Below, in pieces: positions 25,665 to 33,906 of a stretch of DNA of 43,915 nucleotides. The DNA comes from Granulosicoccus sp. GTDB taxonomy: Bacteria; Pseudomonadota; Gammaproteobacteria; Granulosicoccales; Granulosicoccaceae. Position numbers and translations under genes: made by a program. How positions within the stretch are numbered: the first letter of the stretch is position 1; each line of letters begins with the position of its first letter. The stretch spans positions 1 to 43,915 of the forward strand of contig JALZVU010000195.1 of assembly GCA_023301795.1 (NCBI GenBank), written 5' to 3'. The notes below the pieces were generated by a model that made no database searches, was not told the origin of the DNA, and saw only the letters and a list, made by a program, of their open reading frames with translations.

Positions 25665-27179
25665 ATGATTGAAGGTTTGCTTATCGGTCTTCAGACCGCG
25701 TTTTCCCTCCAGAACCTATTGATGGTTATCGGTGGATGTCTTATCGGGACATTTATCGGCATGCTGCCGGGGCTTGGGCCCATGTCCATCATTGCCATCA
25801 TGATTCCGGTAGCCATATCGATGGGAGATCCATCGGCAGCACTTATCTTGTTGGCAGGGGTTTACTATGGCGCTATTTTTGGTGGCTCCACCTCCTCTAT
25901 ATTACTCAATGCGCCAGGCGTTGCAGGCACTGTAGCCAGTAGTTTCGATGGCTATCCAATGGCAAAGCAAGGTAAAGCGGGTAAGGCGTTAACCATTGCC
26001 GCTATTGCCAGCTTTTGCGGCGGCACTATTGGTGCGGTGCTGTTAATGATTTTTGCGCCTGCCTTGTCATCGGTTGCTTTGCTGTTCCATTCGTCCGAAT
26101 ACTTTGCGCTGATGATTGTTGGCCTATCGGCCATTGCGGCATTCGCAGGGCCCGGGCAGGTAACTAAAGCACTATTGATGACAGTCATTGGACTCATCCT
26201 GGCAACCGTCGGCGAAGGTGCGCTATTCAATATGCCGCGCTTCACCATGGGGCTGCTGGATTTGCAGTCAGGTTTTGGTTTCATAACCCTTGCCATGGCC
26301 ATGTTCGCCTTGCCAGAGGCCATCTATCTGGTGTTAAAGCCGCGCACGCCGAACACTGATGGTGGAGGGGAGATCAAGGATCTTCGTATTACCGCCGCTG
26401 AAGCCAGATCGATTGCACCGGTTATCGGTCGGCAGTCGATACAGGGGTTTTTCATCGGTGTTTTACCGGGTGCAGGCGCAACCATTGCCAGCTTCCTCGG
26501 TTATGCCGTTGAACGAAATATAGCTACGAAAACAGAACAGGATGAATTTGGCAAGGGATCTATCAAAGGTCTGGCTGCTCCCGAAACCGCCAACAACGCT
26601 GCGTGTACTGGCTCGTTTGTGCCGTTACTAACATTAGGCATTCCAGGCTCTGGTACCACCGCTATTCTGCTGGGTGCATTAATCGCGTTAAACGTGACAC
26701 CGGGGCCACGCTTGATGATCGACGAGCCACAGATATTTTGGTCGGTCATTATTTCCATGTACATCGGTAATCTGGTGCTGTTGATTCTCAACCTGCCATT
26801 GATTCCTTACATCGCCAAAGTATTGTTAGTGCCGCGTACCTACCTCATCCCCTTTATTCTGTTCTTTACGCTGATGGGGGCGTACATAGGCCAGAACAAC
26901 GCCACAGAGTTATTGCTACTGGTAGGTTTTGGTATTTGCGCCACCGCGTTGAAGTTTGCCAACTATCCCTTGGCACCGTTACTCATCGGTTTTATTCTGG
27001 GCGGTCTGCTGGAGAATAATTTCTCCCGATCCATGCAGCTATATGATGGCGTCTCGTTTATTTGGGAAAGGCCAATGACGCTTGGATTATTGATCGTCGC
27101 ACTAATCCTGATTGTGCTGCCAAGCTACCGCGCTCGCCGCGCCCGCATAGCAGGCGCGGCGGATGGCGATTCTATCTGA
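25665..27179 (+). CDS. tctA: tripartite tricarboxylate transporter large permease TctA
   Basis: A 504-residue protein with about 10-12 membrane helices and the TctA signatures: GTFIGMLPGLGPMSIIAIMIP, YYGAIFGGSTSSILLN, NAPGVAGTVASSFDGYPMA, and the second repeat GFFIGVLPGAGATIASFLGY with PETANNAACTGSFVPLL. These inverted repeats carry the ion- and substrate-linked loops of the family. It transports the TctC ligand across the inner membrane with cations. Its last 8 bases overlap the convergent amino-acid SBP gene. It is the end of the tctCBA operon. Confidence 0.95.
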   Translation: MIEGLLIGLQTAFSLQNLLMVIGGCLIGTFIGMLPGLGPMSIIAIMIPVAISMGDPSAALILLAGVYYGAIFGGSTSSILLNAPGVAGTVASSFDGYPMAKQGKAGKALTIAAIASFCGGTIGAVLLMIFAPALSSVALLFHSSEYFALMIVGLSAIAAFAGPGQVTKALLMTVIGLILATVGEGALFNMPRFTMGLLDLQSGFGFITLAMAMFALPEAIYLVLKPRTPNTDGGGEIKDLRITAAEARSIAPVIGRQSIQGFFIGVLPGAGATIASFLGYAVERNIATKTEQDEFGKGSIKGLAAPETANNAACTGSFVPLLTLGIPGSGTTAILLGALIALNVTPGPRLMIDEPQIFWSVIISMYIGNLVLLILNLPLIPYIAKVLLVPRTYLIPFILFFTLMGAYIGQNNATELLLLVGFGICATALKFANYPLAPLLIGFILGGLLENNFSRSMQLYDGVSFIWERPMTLGLLIVALILIVLPSYRARRARIAGAADGDSI

Positions 27180-28203
27180 CAGGCGGTGCGTAGATCAATC
27201 CGCCGTCGGTCCACAGTGCATTGATGCCGCGGGGTAATCCAATAGGGGTGTCGGGTCCAATGTGGCGGTCGTAGATTTCTCCATAGTTGCCGACTTGACG
27301 AATCACCCGTGTGCACCATTGCGCGTCCAGCCCCAATTGCGCGCCGCCGTCACCCTCAGTGCCTATCAGGCGTCTAATCGCAGGTGTCGTACCGATGTCT
27401 GCATCGTCCACATTTAAGCTGGTAACACCTAATTCTTCAGCGTTGATCATGCAGTTCAATGTCCATCGCACGACGTTTTCCCACTGGCTATCATTGGGCG
27501 GCACAACAGGCCCCAATGGCTCTTTCGAGATGACCTCCGGCAGAATGACATGTGCATCAGGTGTATCGAAAGCGCTGCGTCCAGAGGCCAAACCAGAGCG
27601 ATCAGTTGTCAACGCTTTACATTCGTCATTGCTGTATCCGGCGACAGCTTCGTTTTCATCGTCGAAAAACACGGGTCGATAGCGCATGTCGCTAACGATG
27701 AAGAAGTCTGCAGCGTTCAGCTCGGAGGTGGTGTTGCGAGTCACGCAGATCGGCTGATTATCAAGTTCAAGAGCGCTGCGATACCCTGATCGTTTTTTGA
27801 CCATAAAGCCCTGACCGTCGTAAAAATTAACACCAGCGTAGTCACCAAACAGTGTGTTTCGCTCCAGCGTCCATGTGGTGTTTCGCGATAGAACATCCAT
27901 GGCTCCCTGCTGCAGTACGATAAAACGTTCTGTACTGGATACTGTGATCATTTCAACCGCTTCGCTATCGTTAAAGATAGCGCTGGCAATGCCGCGGCAA
28001 ATATCGATATCAAATCCTGCGTACTCACCCAAGCTATTGGCACGAGCAAAACCTGCCAAATCTGTATGGACACCACAACGCACCGCACCGCGATCCCGCA
28101 CTTCGTCCAGGATGGCTGCCTGTGCACTGCCGATACTGGCAGCCAATACGATAACGCTAGCCGTCAGACGCGCATGCCGCGATAAATCAAGAAGTTTCAT
28201 CAT
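27172..28203 (-). CDS. AapJ/BztA-like amino-acid SBP, no permease nearby
   Basis: A 343-residue exported protein (signal LTASVIVLAASIGSAQAA). The fold and motifs match general L-amino-acid SBPs: LDEVRDRGAVRCGVHTDLAGF, GFDIDICRGIASAIF, QQGAMDVLSRNTTWTLER, and DAQWCTRVIRQVGNYGEIYDRH near the end. AapJ/BztA normally precede aapQMP permease genes; none is here. Instead its ATG overlaps the TAA of the upstream lipoprotein gene (TAATG), so it is the third gene of an operon with two OmpA-like lipoproteins. Its role may be sensing or ligand scavenging for that system, or it may feed a remote transporter. Confidence 0.85.
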   Translation of the reverse strand: MMKLLDLSRHARLTASVIVLAASIGSAQAAILDEVRDRGAVRCGVHTDLAGFARANSLGEYAGFDIDICRGIASAIFNDSEAVEMITVSSTERFIVLQQGAMDVLSRNTTWTLERNTLFGDYAGVNFYDGQGFMVKKRSGYRSALELDNQPICVTRNTTSELNAADFFIVSDMRYRPVFFDDENEAVAGYSNDECKALTTDRSGLASGRSAFDTPDAHVILPEVISKEPLGPVVPPNDSQWENVVRWTLNCMINAEELGVTSLNVDDADIGTTPAIRRLIGTEGDGGAQLGLDAQWCTRVIRQVGNYGEIYDRHIGPDTPIGLPRGINALWTDGGLIYAPPVR

Positions 28204-29294
28204 TATTCAGGCCGGTAGTGGACAAGCTCAACGGGGGTAGGGGAATCATCGGACGTATGTCTGTAACTAGCACGAGCACACGGGGCAATGAACGTGGATT
28301 GCGATGGAATGCCAAAGCCGAGTAGCTCCTGCTCCACGCGAATGGCGCGATTCATGGCAGCTGCATTTGCGCCGTCTGCATCCAGGCAGGCTTTGATCAA
28401 CATGATGTCGTCATCGCTAAAGCCATTCACCAGCAAGCGTACGGCCTGCTTGTTGGCGTTACCCATTATCTGGGTCTTGTTATCATCAAATATTAAAACC
28501 GTGCGTCGGTGTTTTTCATAATCATCCAGCTGTGGTGGCTGTCGCTCGGCTTGCATGGTAAAAAATCGTTCTCGAGCCTTTTCGAACACGACGCGCTGTG
28601 GCGTTCGCTTGTCTGCCGGTACTTCGTTATAGTCGCGTACATCGATGGTTTTGACAGCGAGGGTGGGATCGGGTTCGCCTTCAAGCTGCACTCCACTGAT
28701 GAAGGCGTCATTGTTGCCGCCTTGTTCAGCGAAGATACTATCCGACAGTTCAATATCGGCGATGGAGTCGGCACCATCGATGGTCATGAGTGACGATGGA
28801 TAGATGAGATCGCCTTGCACACTGTACTCACGCCGCAGCCTTATCCTTCCAGCTGAGAGCTCGTAATCGGTGACCAGACCGCTTTCGGTCTCAGAGAATC
28901 GTTTGCTGTACGAGACATAATTGCGCCCTTGATCTGCGCTAACGCGCTGCATGCCAAATCCGGCTTCCTCCAACGCACGAACAATCGCGTTACCGTAGGC
29001 GGTGCGAGGCTCATTGATCTGTAACGTTACGCTACCAGACTGCATACGAGGCACTTGCACCAAGGTGGACACCATATTGGTGGCTATGAGTTGCAAGTGA
29101 GCGCGTTCCGAGGCGCTGATTTGCTCCAGTACCGCCAAATCGCCGCCAGTGCGAGGTGTAACAGCTTCAGCGCTGATGCCGTAGGAATCACCAGCAGGGG
29201 TAGTGGAGCAGGCGCTCAGAACAGCCGTGCACAGCAGTACAAATGCGGTGCCATAGGTGAGTCGTTGCCGCATTGTCATTAGCTGCTCTTTCAT
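28203..29294 (-). CDS. lipoprotein with middle and OmpA-like domains (paralogue A)
   Basis: A 363-residue lipoprotein of unknown function (lipobox LSAC, about residue 29). Residues about 85-155 hold a domain shared with its two neighbours: ALEEAGFGMQRVSADQGRNY, then AGRIRLRREYSV. The C-terminal 100 residues are a diverged OmpA-like domain (TVLIFDDNKTQIMGNANKQA) with Cys303 and Cys339 in the same places as in the paralogues. The central part resembles N0/ring-building modules only in length and secondary-structure pattern. ATG 29294 overlaps the stop of paralogue B (ATGA), and its own stop overlaps the SBP start. It is the most diverged of the three, lacking the LALGRA motif. Confidence 0.75.
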   Translation of the reverse strand: MKEQLMTMRQRLTYGTAFVLLCTAVLSACSTTPAGDSYGISAEAVTPRTGGDLAVLEQISASERAHLQLIATNMVSTLVQVPRMQSGSVTLQINEPRTAYGNAIVRALEEAGFGMQRVSADQGRNYVSYSKRFSETESGLVTDYELSAGRIRLRREYSVQGDLIYPSSLMTIDGADSIADIELSDSIFAEQGGNNDAFISGVQLEGEPDPTLAVKTIDVRDYNEVPADKRTPQRVVFEKARERFFTMQAERQPPQLDDYEKHRRTVLIFDDNKTQIMGNANKQAVRLLVNGFSDDDIMLIKACLDADGANAAAMNRAIRVEQELLGFGIPSQSTFIAPCARASYRHTSDDSPTPVELVHYRPE

Positions 29295-30418
29295 GATGTT
29301 TCACGCCACAGTTCAAGAACGACACCGCGACCCGGAAATTTATCACCTGCGGACACTGGCGCCCAACAGCCTTCATCCAGAATACGCTCTCGCTCGACAC
29401 CTTGTGCCATAAGCGCTTGGGTGACACGTTCGGCACGACCCAAAGCCAGACCTTCGTTGCCGATCTCAAGTGCGGTTGGCCCGTTGCTACAGCCCACCAG
29501 GCTGATCAGATCGGTTGGGGCAAGACGCTGTTCTACGAGTTGCTCCAGAAGTGATTTATTGGTTTCACCCAGAATCATCGAATCGTCGCCGAACACGACA
29601 ATCTGTCTATCGATCTGTTCGAAGTTATCCAGTATTGAGGTGAAATTCGACTGATCGGCGTAGAAAAGGTTGTTGATCTCCACTCGATTGGAATTCAACG
29701 CTTGCAAGCTGGGTGTCTGTGCGCTGTTGTTGGCCACTCGATTGACAAGGTCGCTGGTGATCAGCGAAATCACGGGTGGTGCTTGCCCATCCAGGTTCAA
29801 TGAGGCCACATAAATGGCAGTGGAATTTGCCTCATCGCTCACCTGAAATCGCCCGTTGGCGGTGTCAGTGATTTGCACAGGAACTCGTGTGCCCGAGAGT
29901 CTGAATGGGCTGGCAGGAGATATGGTGTTTGCTCGTGGCACTGAGTAGTCCCGAGAAATATTCACAGCGCCAATAGAGGTTGAAAAACTGATCAGCAGCT
30001 CGCCGTTTTCATCGAGATCCTCAGTACTGGTGTAGCTGAAGAAATTGGATCCCTGATCTGCGCTAACACGCTGAATACCATAGCCTTCGTTGGCAAACGC
30101 ATTAATGAAATGCTCTAAAAGCGGATCGTCGTCATTACTGAATTGCAAGGTGGTATTGAACGGCGTGTAAATCTGCGTGGCCACCCGGATGACATCAACG
30201 GCTAATGATCGATCTACAGGGGAGACGGCTGCCGCTTCTTCAAACGCAGGATCGGAAGCTGATGTCACTACGGAATCGTCCAGTGTGGAACACGATGCCA
30301 GCGCTAAGGCCACCGCGACGACCAGCGTCCGGGCCAGAAGGTTGTGTGTTTGTTCAGCCGATCGGCGGCCGCTTATCGGTCTGGGTGCCCTGTTGTTACA
30401 GGAGCTTGAAATTATCAT
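29291..30418 (-). CDS. lipoprotein with middle and OmpA-like domains (paralogue B)
   Basis: I place the start at ATG 30418 (375 residues); the frame reaches 30490 and no start has a strong ribosome site. After a basic N-region comes a lipoprotein signal (TLVVAVALALASC). The shared middle domain has AFANEGYGIQRVSADQGSNF, and IGAVNISRDYSVPR. The C-terminal OmpA-like domain has IVVFGDDSMILGETNKSL, the peptidoglycan-binding-like GNEGLALGRAERV, and Cys310 and Cys351 (LVGCSNGP, DEGCWAP). It is the first gene of a B-A-SBP operon. Lipid anchor plus OmpA-like domain predicts a bridge between membrane and cell wall. Confidence 0.75.
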   Translation of the reverse strand: MIISSSCNNRAPRPISGRRSAEQTHNLLARTLVVAVALALASCSTLDDSVVTSASDPAFEEAAAVSPVDRSLAVDVIRVATQIYTPFNTTLQFSNDDDPLLEHFINAFANEGYGIQRVSADQGSNFFSYTSTEDLDENGELLISFSTSIGAVNISRDYSVPRANTISPASPFRLSGTRVPVQITDTANGRFQVSDEANSTAIYVASLNLDGQAPPVISLITSDLVNRVANNSAQTPSLQALNSNRVEINNLFYADQSNFTSILDNFEQIDRQIVVFGDDSMILGETNKSLLEQLVEQRLAPTDLISLVGCSNGPTALEIGNEGLALGRAERVTQALMAQGVERERILDEGCWAPVSAGDKFPGRGVVLELWRETS

Positions 30419-30708
30419 GTGAACTGGAAACTCCATAAAAATTATTGCTGTCGTCGCAAATGCTGGCAGCGATACTCGCTTTGAACCCAAACCATACCAC
30501 CAGATATCGTGTTTTTAGTGCCTGTCGTCCGCACAGGAAAGTGATGTTGAGAAACGGTGCAAGCAAGTCTGTGCCAATACGTGATTTATACCTCTAAAGC
30601 GCGTCAAGATACGATTGTATAGTGCGCATAACGCTGTGTCCGGCGCGTCTGAAATTTAAGACGCAAGCCGCTAACCGCCACCACTATACGGATTCGACGA
30701 GGATAGAC
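30419..30708. promoter_or_regulatory. divergent promoter region between paralogues B and C
   Basis: A 290-bp gap separates the starts of the two divergent lipoprotein genes and must hold both promoters. I see no clear operator palindrome; the only plain signal is the GAGGA ribosome site (30699-30703) of paralogue C. Confidence 0.45.
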
Positions 30709-31842
30709 ATGAAGATTTTCTCACTATTTATTGCGCTCATCGCACTGCAGCTGGGAGGTTGTGCCGCCTTTTCGAAGAGCGGTGAGCCATCGGATGCTGC
30801 CCCCGAGCGCTTGAGTCCTGAGGCGCTGATCGCAAGTGATTTTGTTAGCGCTGTTAGTCAGCTGGCAAGCATGCCTGCGCACACTACCACCATTGAGCTT
30901 TTGCAACCTGCGCGTAATGATGCGTTCACGCTGGCCATGGAAGGGGCTTTGGATAACGCCGGATACGGGACGCGATGGGTGGCAGACTCGGTATCGGGTT
31001 CGTTCTTTCAATACCGCAAGGATCGCAAGAACGCAGCAGCTGCAGCGCACGAGGACGTCTATGAATTGGCTTTCGGCAAGGTTGAATTGCGACGCAGCTA
31101 TGTCACTGATGCACAGCAGCGGGTACGGGTAAATTCGCCGTTGTATGTTCGCGGTGCGGATGCCAGAAATGTTGTTCTAAATGATGACCTGATAGCGCAA
31201 GCGAACGCTCTTTCAGGCACCGTTGCTCTCAAACTGGCCCCCAATCCGGAGCCAGACTCGCAGAATCTTCAGGCAGCGCGTGTGCACGCCGTGCCGCTGG
31301 AACGTGCTACACAGATCTCAACCACACCGACAAATTCGTTGGGTTTGCAGAACTCCTCTTCCTTGCGAGTGCCGTCTGATGCGAATCCGCTGAATCCAAT
31401 AGTGGCCAATACGACCAACGAGCGCTCGCTGTCTTTGCCACTCATAAATTTTCCTCGAGAACAGAACGTTTTCGATCTCGGCGGGTCAAATTTTGTCCAT
31501 TTATTGGAAGGGCGGACCACAATTGTTGAGCAAGTGCTTACCTTTCCCAATGATTCAATGCGCCTAGGCGCATCGAACAAACAGTTGGTTGAGCAATTGG
31601 TCACTCGCTTCAATCCACGAACCGATGTGTTTTCGGTGATTGGTTGTTCGATGGGTCCAACGCAGGTCAGAGGCGGTAATGCGGCGCTGGCGCTTGGCCG
31701 AGCTGGACGTGTTGTCGAAGCCTTGCGCTTTGCAGGTGTTGCTAATGAGCTCATCTTGGATGAGGGCTGCTGGGCAGGCGACGGTAGTATCGATAATTTG
31801 CCACGCAGGGGTGTTGTAGTTAGTCTTAATCGCGACGCTTGA
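30709..31842 (+). CDS. lipoprotein with middle and OmpA-like domains (paralogue C)
   Basis: ATG 30709 has GAGGA upstream and gives 377 residues; the longer frame adds an implausible N-terminus. Lipobox LGGC follows IFSLFIALIALQ. The middle domain matches the paralogues (ALDNAGYGTRWVADSVSGSF, FGKVELRRSYVTD). A Pro/Asn-rich spacer of about 90 residues leads to the OmpA-like domain: LTFPNDSMRLGASNKQLVEQ, GNAALALGRAGRVVEAL, with Cys313 and Cys354 in VIGCSMGPT and DEGCWAGD. It closely resembles paralogue B there. It is divergent from B-A-SBP and precedes a thioredoxin-like gene by 52 bases. Confidence 0.78.
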   Translation: MKIFSLFIALIALQLGGCAAFSKSGEPSDAAPERLSPEALIASDFVSAVSQLASMPAHTTTIELLQPARNDAFTLAMEGALDNAGYGTRWVADSVSGSFFQYRKDRKNAAAAAHEDVYELAFGKVELRRSYVTDAQQRVRVNSPLYVRGADARNVVLNDDLIAQANALSGTVALKLAPNPEPDSQNLQAARVHAVPLERATQISTTPTNSLGLQNSSSLRVPSDANPLNPIVANTTNERSLSLPLINFPREQNVFDLGGSNFVHLLEGRTTIVEQVLTFPNDSMRLGASNKQLVEQLVTRFNPRTDVFSVIGCSMGPTQVRGGNAALALGRAGRVVEALRFAGVANELILDEGCWAGDGSIDNLPRRGVVVSLNRDA

Positions 31843-31894
31843 GTGTAAGGATTTATCCCCATTCAAGTGAGCGGTGCGTAAACTAGTAGCCATT

Positions 31895-32398
31895 ATGAAA
31901 TTAAAAAACCTATATCGACGTCTTTTGTGTAGCGCCGTTGTATGCGCCGCTTTGATGGGAATGAGTCAGGCACACGCTTTTCTACTGCAGGACATGGAGG
32001 GCGAGCGTGTTGATCTGATGGATTATGTCGGTGATGGGAGTTGGACCCTCATGATGTTCTGGGCTACAGATTGCGTGGCGTGTGAGCAACAAAAACCTGC
32101 GCTAGAGGCATTTCATCGCATGCATCACGGAGCAGATGCCAAAGTGGTCGGTGTAGTTACTGACGGCTTTGAATTAAAAGACGAAATCGATGACCTGATG
32201 GCAAAACACGACCCCAGCTATCCTAATCTGGTGGTGTATTCCGATGTGTTCTTCAAGCAGTACGAGGAGCTAACCAATAAGTCGTTCAGAGTCACACCCA
32301 CGTTCCTGTTGTTCGGGCCTAATGGGGAGTTAAAAGGCAATCTTTACGGCTATGTCGACTTCAATGCAATTTCACAGCATGTGACAAGTCAAAACTAG
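31895..32398 (+). CDS. exported thioredoxin-like (TlpA/AhpC-TSA) protein
   Basis: A 167-residue protein from ATG 31895. Signal peptide LLCSAVVCAALMGMSQAHA, then a thioredoxin fold with active site CVAC (Cys60, Cys63) in MFWATDCVACEQQKP, and the cis-Pro in VTPTFLLFGPNG. It should act on thiols or disulfides in the periplasm, as TlpA/ResA-like proteins do. There is no cytochrome maturation gene in the window. Its position 52 bases downstream of paralogue C, whose OmpA-like domain has a conserved cysteine pair, suggests that lipoprotein family as a substrate (inference). A GTG at 31874 is an alternative start. Confidence 0.82.
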   Translation: MKLKNLYRRLLCSAVVCAALMGMSQAHAFLLQDMEGERVDLMDYVGDGSWTLMMFWATDCVACEQQKPALEAFHRMHHGADAKVVGVVTDGFELKDEIDDLMAKHDPSYPNLVVYSDVFFKQYEELTNKSFRVTPTFLLFGPNGELKGNLYGYVDFNAISQHVTSQN

Positions 32399-32436
32399 AA
32401 GGCTAGCTTGGGTTGTAGTCAGACGATAGTGTGCTG

Positions 32437-33894
32437 TCAGGCCGATCCATTCATGATGGGCTTCAGCGCTTCATAGCTTGCAGTGTAGCGCGCGTAATGT
32501 TCACCAAAGCCGTCCGCATCGCCATTAGGCTCTACAGTATGCGATAGAGGCGGTGCGGCGCATACTTGCAGGGGATCGGCATCGGTTGCAGCGATCAATC
32601 CCAGGCGCGCTGCACCCAGACTTGCACCAAAGTCGCCATCGTGCGGCACATCCAGCGGCAATTGTAAGGCGTTCGCCAGCACCTGTAACCAGTACGCCGA
32701 TTTTGCACCACCGCCAATGGCTGTCGCGCGCAACAAGGTAGTGCCCGCCTGCTGAAGGGCTAGATGAGAACTCTGGAAAGCAAACGCCACGCCCTGTAGT
32801 ACTGCGCGCGTCATTTCTGTTGCGTCGGTGCCGTGTTTTAACCCGATAAAAACGCCCCGTGCATTGGCATCATTTATCGGAGTTCTTTCGCCACCAAGAT
32901 AGGGCAGAAAGATGACATCTGTGGGCGTTGCCGATGTATCGTTTAATGCATTGGCAAGTTGTGCCGGGGACTGGGATGTCAGAGTTGCCAGCCAGTTAAG
33001 CGCATCAGTTGCCGCCAGAATGACACCCATCTGGTGCCAGGTGCTGGGCAGTGCGTGACAAAACGCATGCACGGCGCTTTCAGCGTTTGGCTGATAGCGG
33101 GCATTGGCGGCAAACAAGACACCGGATGTACCCAGTGATAGAAACGCGGTGCCGGGCTTGACAGTACCCATGCCACAAGCACTGGCTGCATTGTCTCCAG
33201 CACCACCTGCTACCACCACGTTGTCTGGCATGTTGTAGCGTTTTGCCAACTCACTGCGTAGCGTGCCTGAATTGGCTGTACCTTCTACCAACCTGGGCAT
33301 CTGATCGATGCGCATCCCACAGGCATCAAGTAGTTCATCTGACCAGGCGCGTGCCTCGACATCCAGCCAACCGGTGCCTGCAGCGTCAGACATTTCGGCC
33401 ACGTACTCTCCGGTTAGCCACAAACGTACATAGTCTTTGGGCAGAAGTACTTTAGCCACCTTGTCAAACAGGGTGGGCTCATGTTCAGCTACCCAGGCAA
33501 CCTTGGGCGCTGTGAAGCCTGGAAACATGATGTTGCCCGCTAACTGTCGGGATTGTTCGGTATCCAGCTTTTGTGCTTGTGCGCTTGCGCGAGTGTCATT
33601 CCACAGCATGCACGGACGCAGCACAGCGTCAGCGCTATCGAGTAATGTGGCGCCGTGCATATGACCAGAGAGCCCGATTCCGCGTACAGCAGATAGCTGT
33701 TTGCCGTGTGATTTAGCGAGCGCGGCCAGTGTGATTTCAATGGCTGCTATCCAGTGAGCCGGATCTTGTTCAGACCAGCCATCGTGAGGACGACTGACAT
33801 TCAGAGGCGCACTGTGAGTAGCGACAATCTGCTGATCATCATCCATGATTACCGTTTTTGCGCTGGAGGTGCCAAGATCGATACCTAGATACAT
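32437..33894 (-). CDS. xylB: xylulokinase
   Basis: A 485-residue FGGY kinase beginning MYLGIDLGTSSAKTVIMDD (phosphate-1 loop). Other signatures are GLSGHMHGATLLD, MLWNDTRASAQAQ, PGFTAPKVAWVAEHEP, LLPKDYVRLWLTG, the catalytic-Asp segment EMSDAAGTGWLD, GGAGDNAASACGMG, LGTSGVLF and AIGGGAKSAYWLQ. It phosphorylates D-xylulose to D-xylulose 5-phosphate with ATP in the cytoplasm. It lies 12 bases behind the ASPIC-type gene in a leftward operon, opposite to xylFHGA, so it may be regulated separately from uptake and isomerase. Confidence 0.94.
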   Translation of the reverse strand: MYLGIDLGTSSAKTVIMDDDQQIVATHSAPLNVSRPHDGWSEQDPAHWIAAIEITLAALAKSHGKQLSAVRGIGLSGHMHGATLLDSADAVLRPCMLWNDTRASAQAQKLDTEQSRQLAGNIMFPGFTAPKVAWVAEHEPTLFDKVAKVLLPKDYVRLWLTGEYVAEMSDAAGTGWLDVEARAWSDELLDACGMRIDQMPRLVEGTANSGTLRSELAKRYNMPDNVVVAGGAGDNAASACGMGTVKPGTAFLSLGTSGVLFAANARYQPNAESAVHAFCHALPSTWHQMGVILAATDALNWLATLTSQSPAQLANALNDTSATPTDVIFLPYLGGERTPINDANARGVFIGLKHGTDATEMTRAVLQGVAFAFQSSHLALQQAGTTLLRATAIGGGAKSAYWLQVLANALQLPLDVPHDGDFGASLGAARLGLIAATDADPLQVCAAPPLSHTVEPNGDADGFGEHYARYTASYEALKPIMNGSA

Positions 33895-33906
33895 ATGTTG
33901 TTTCTC

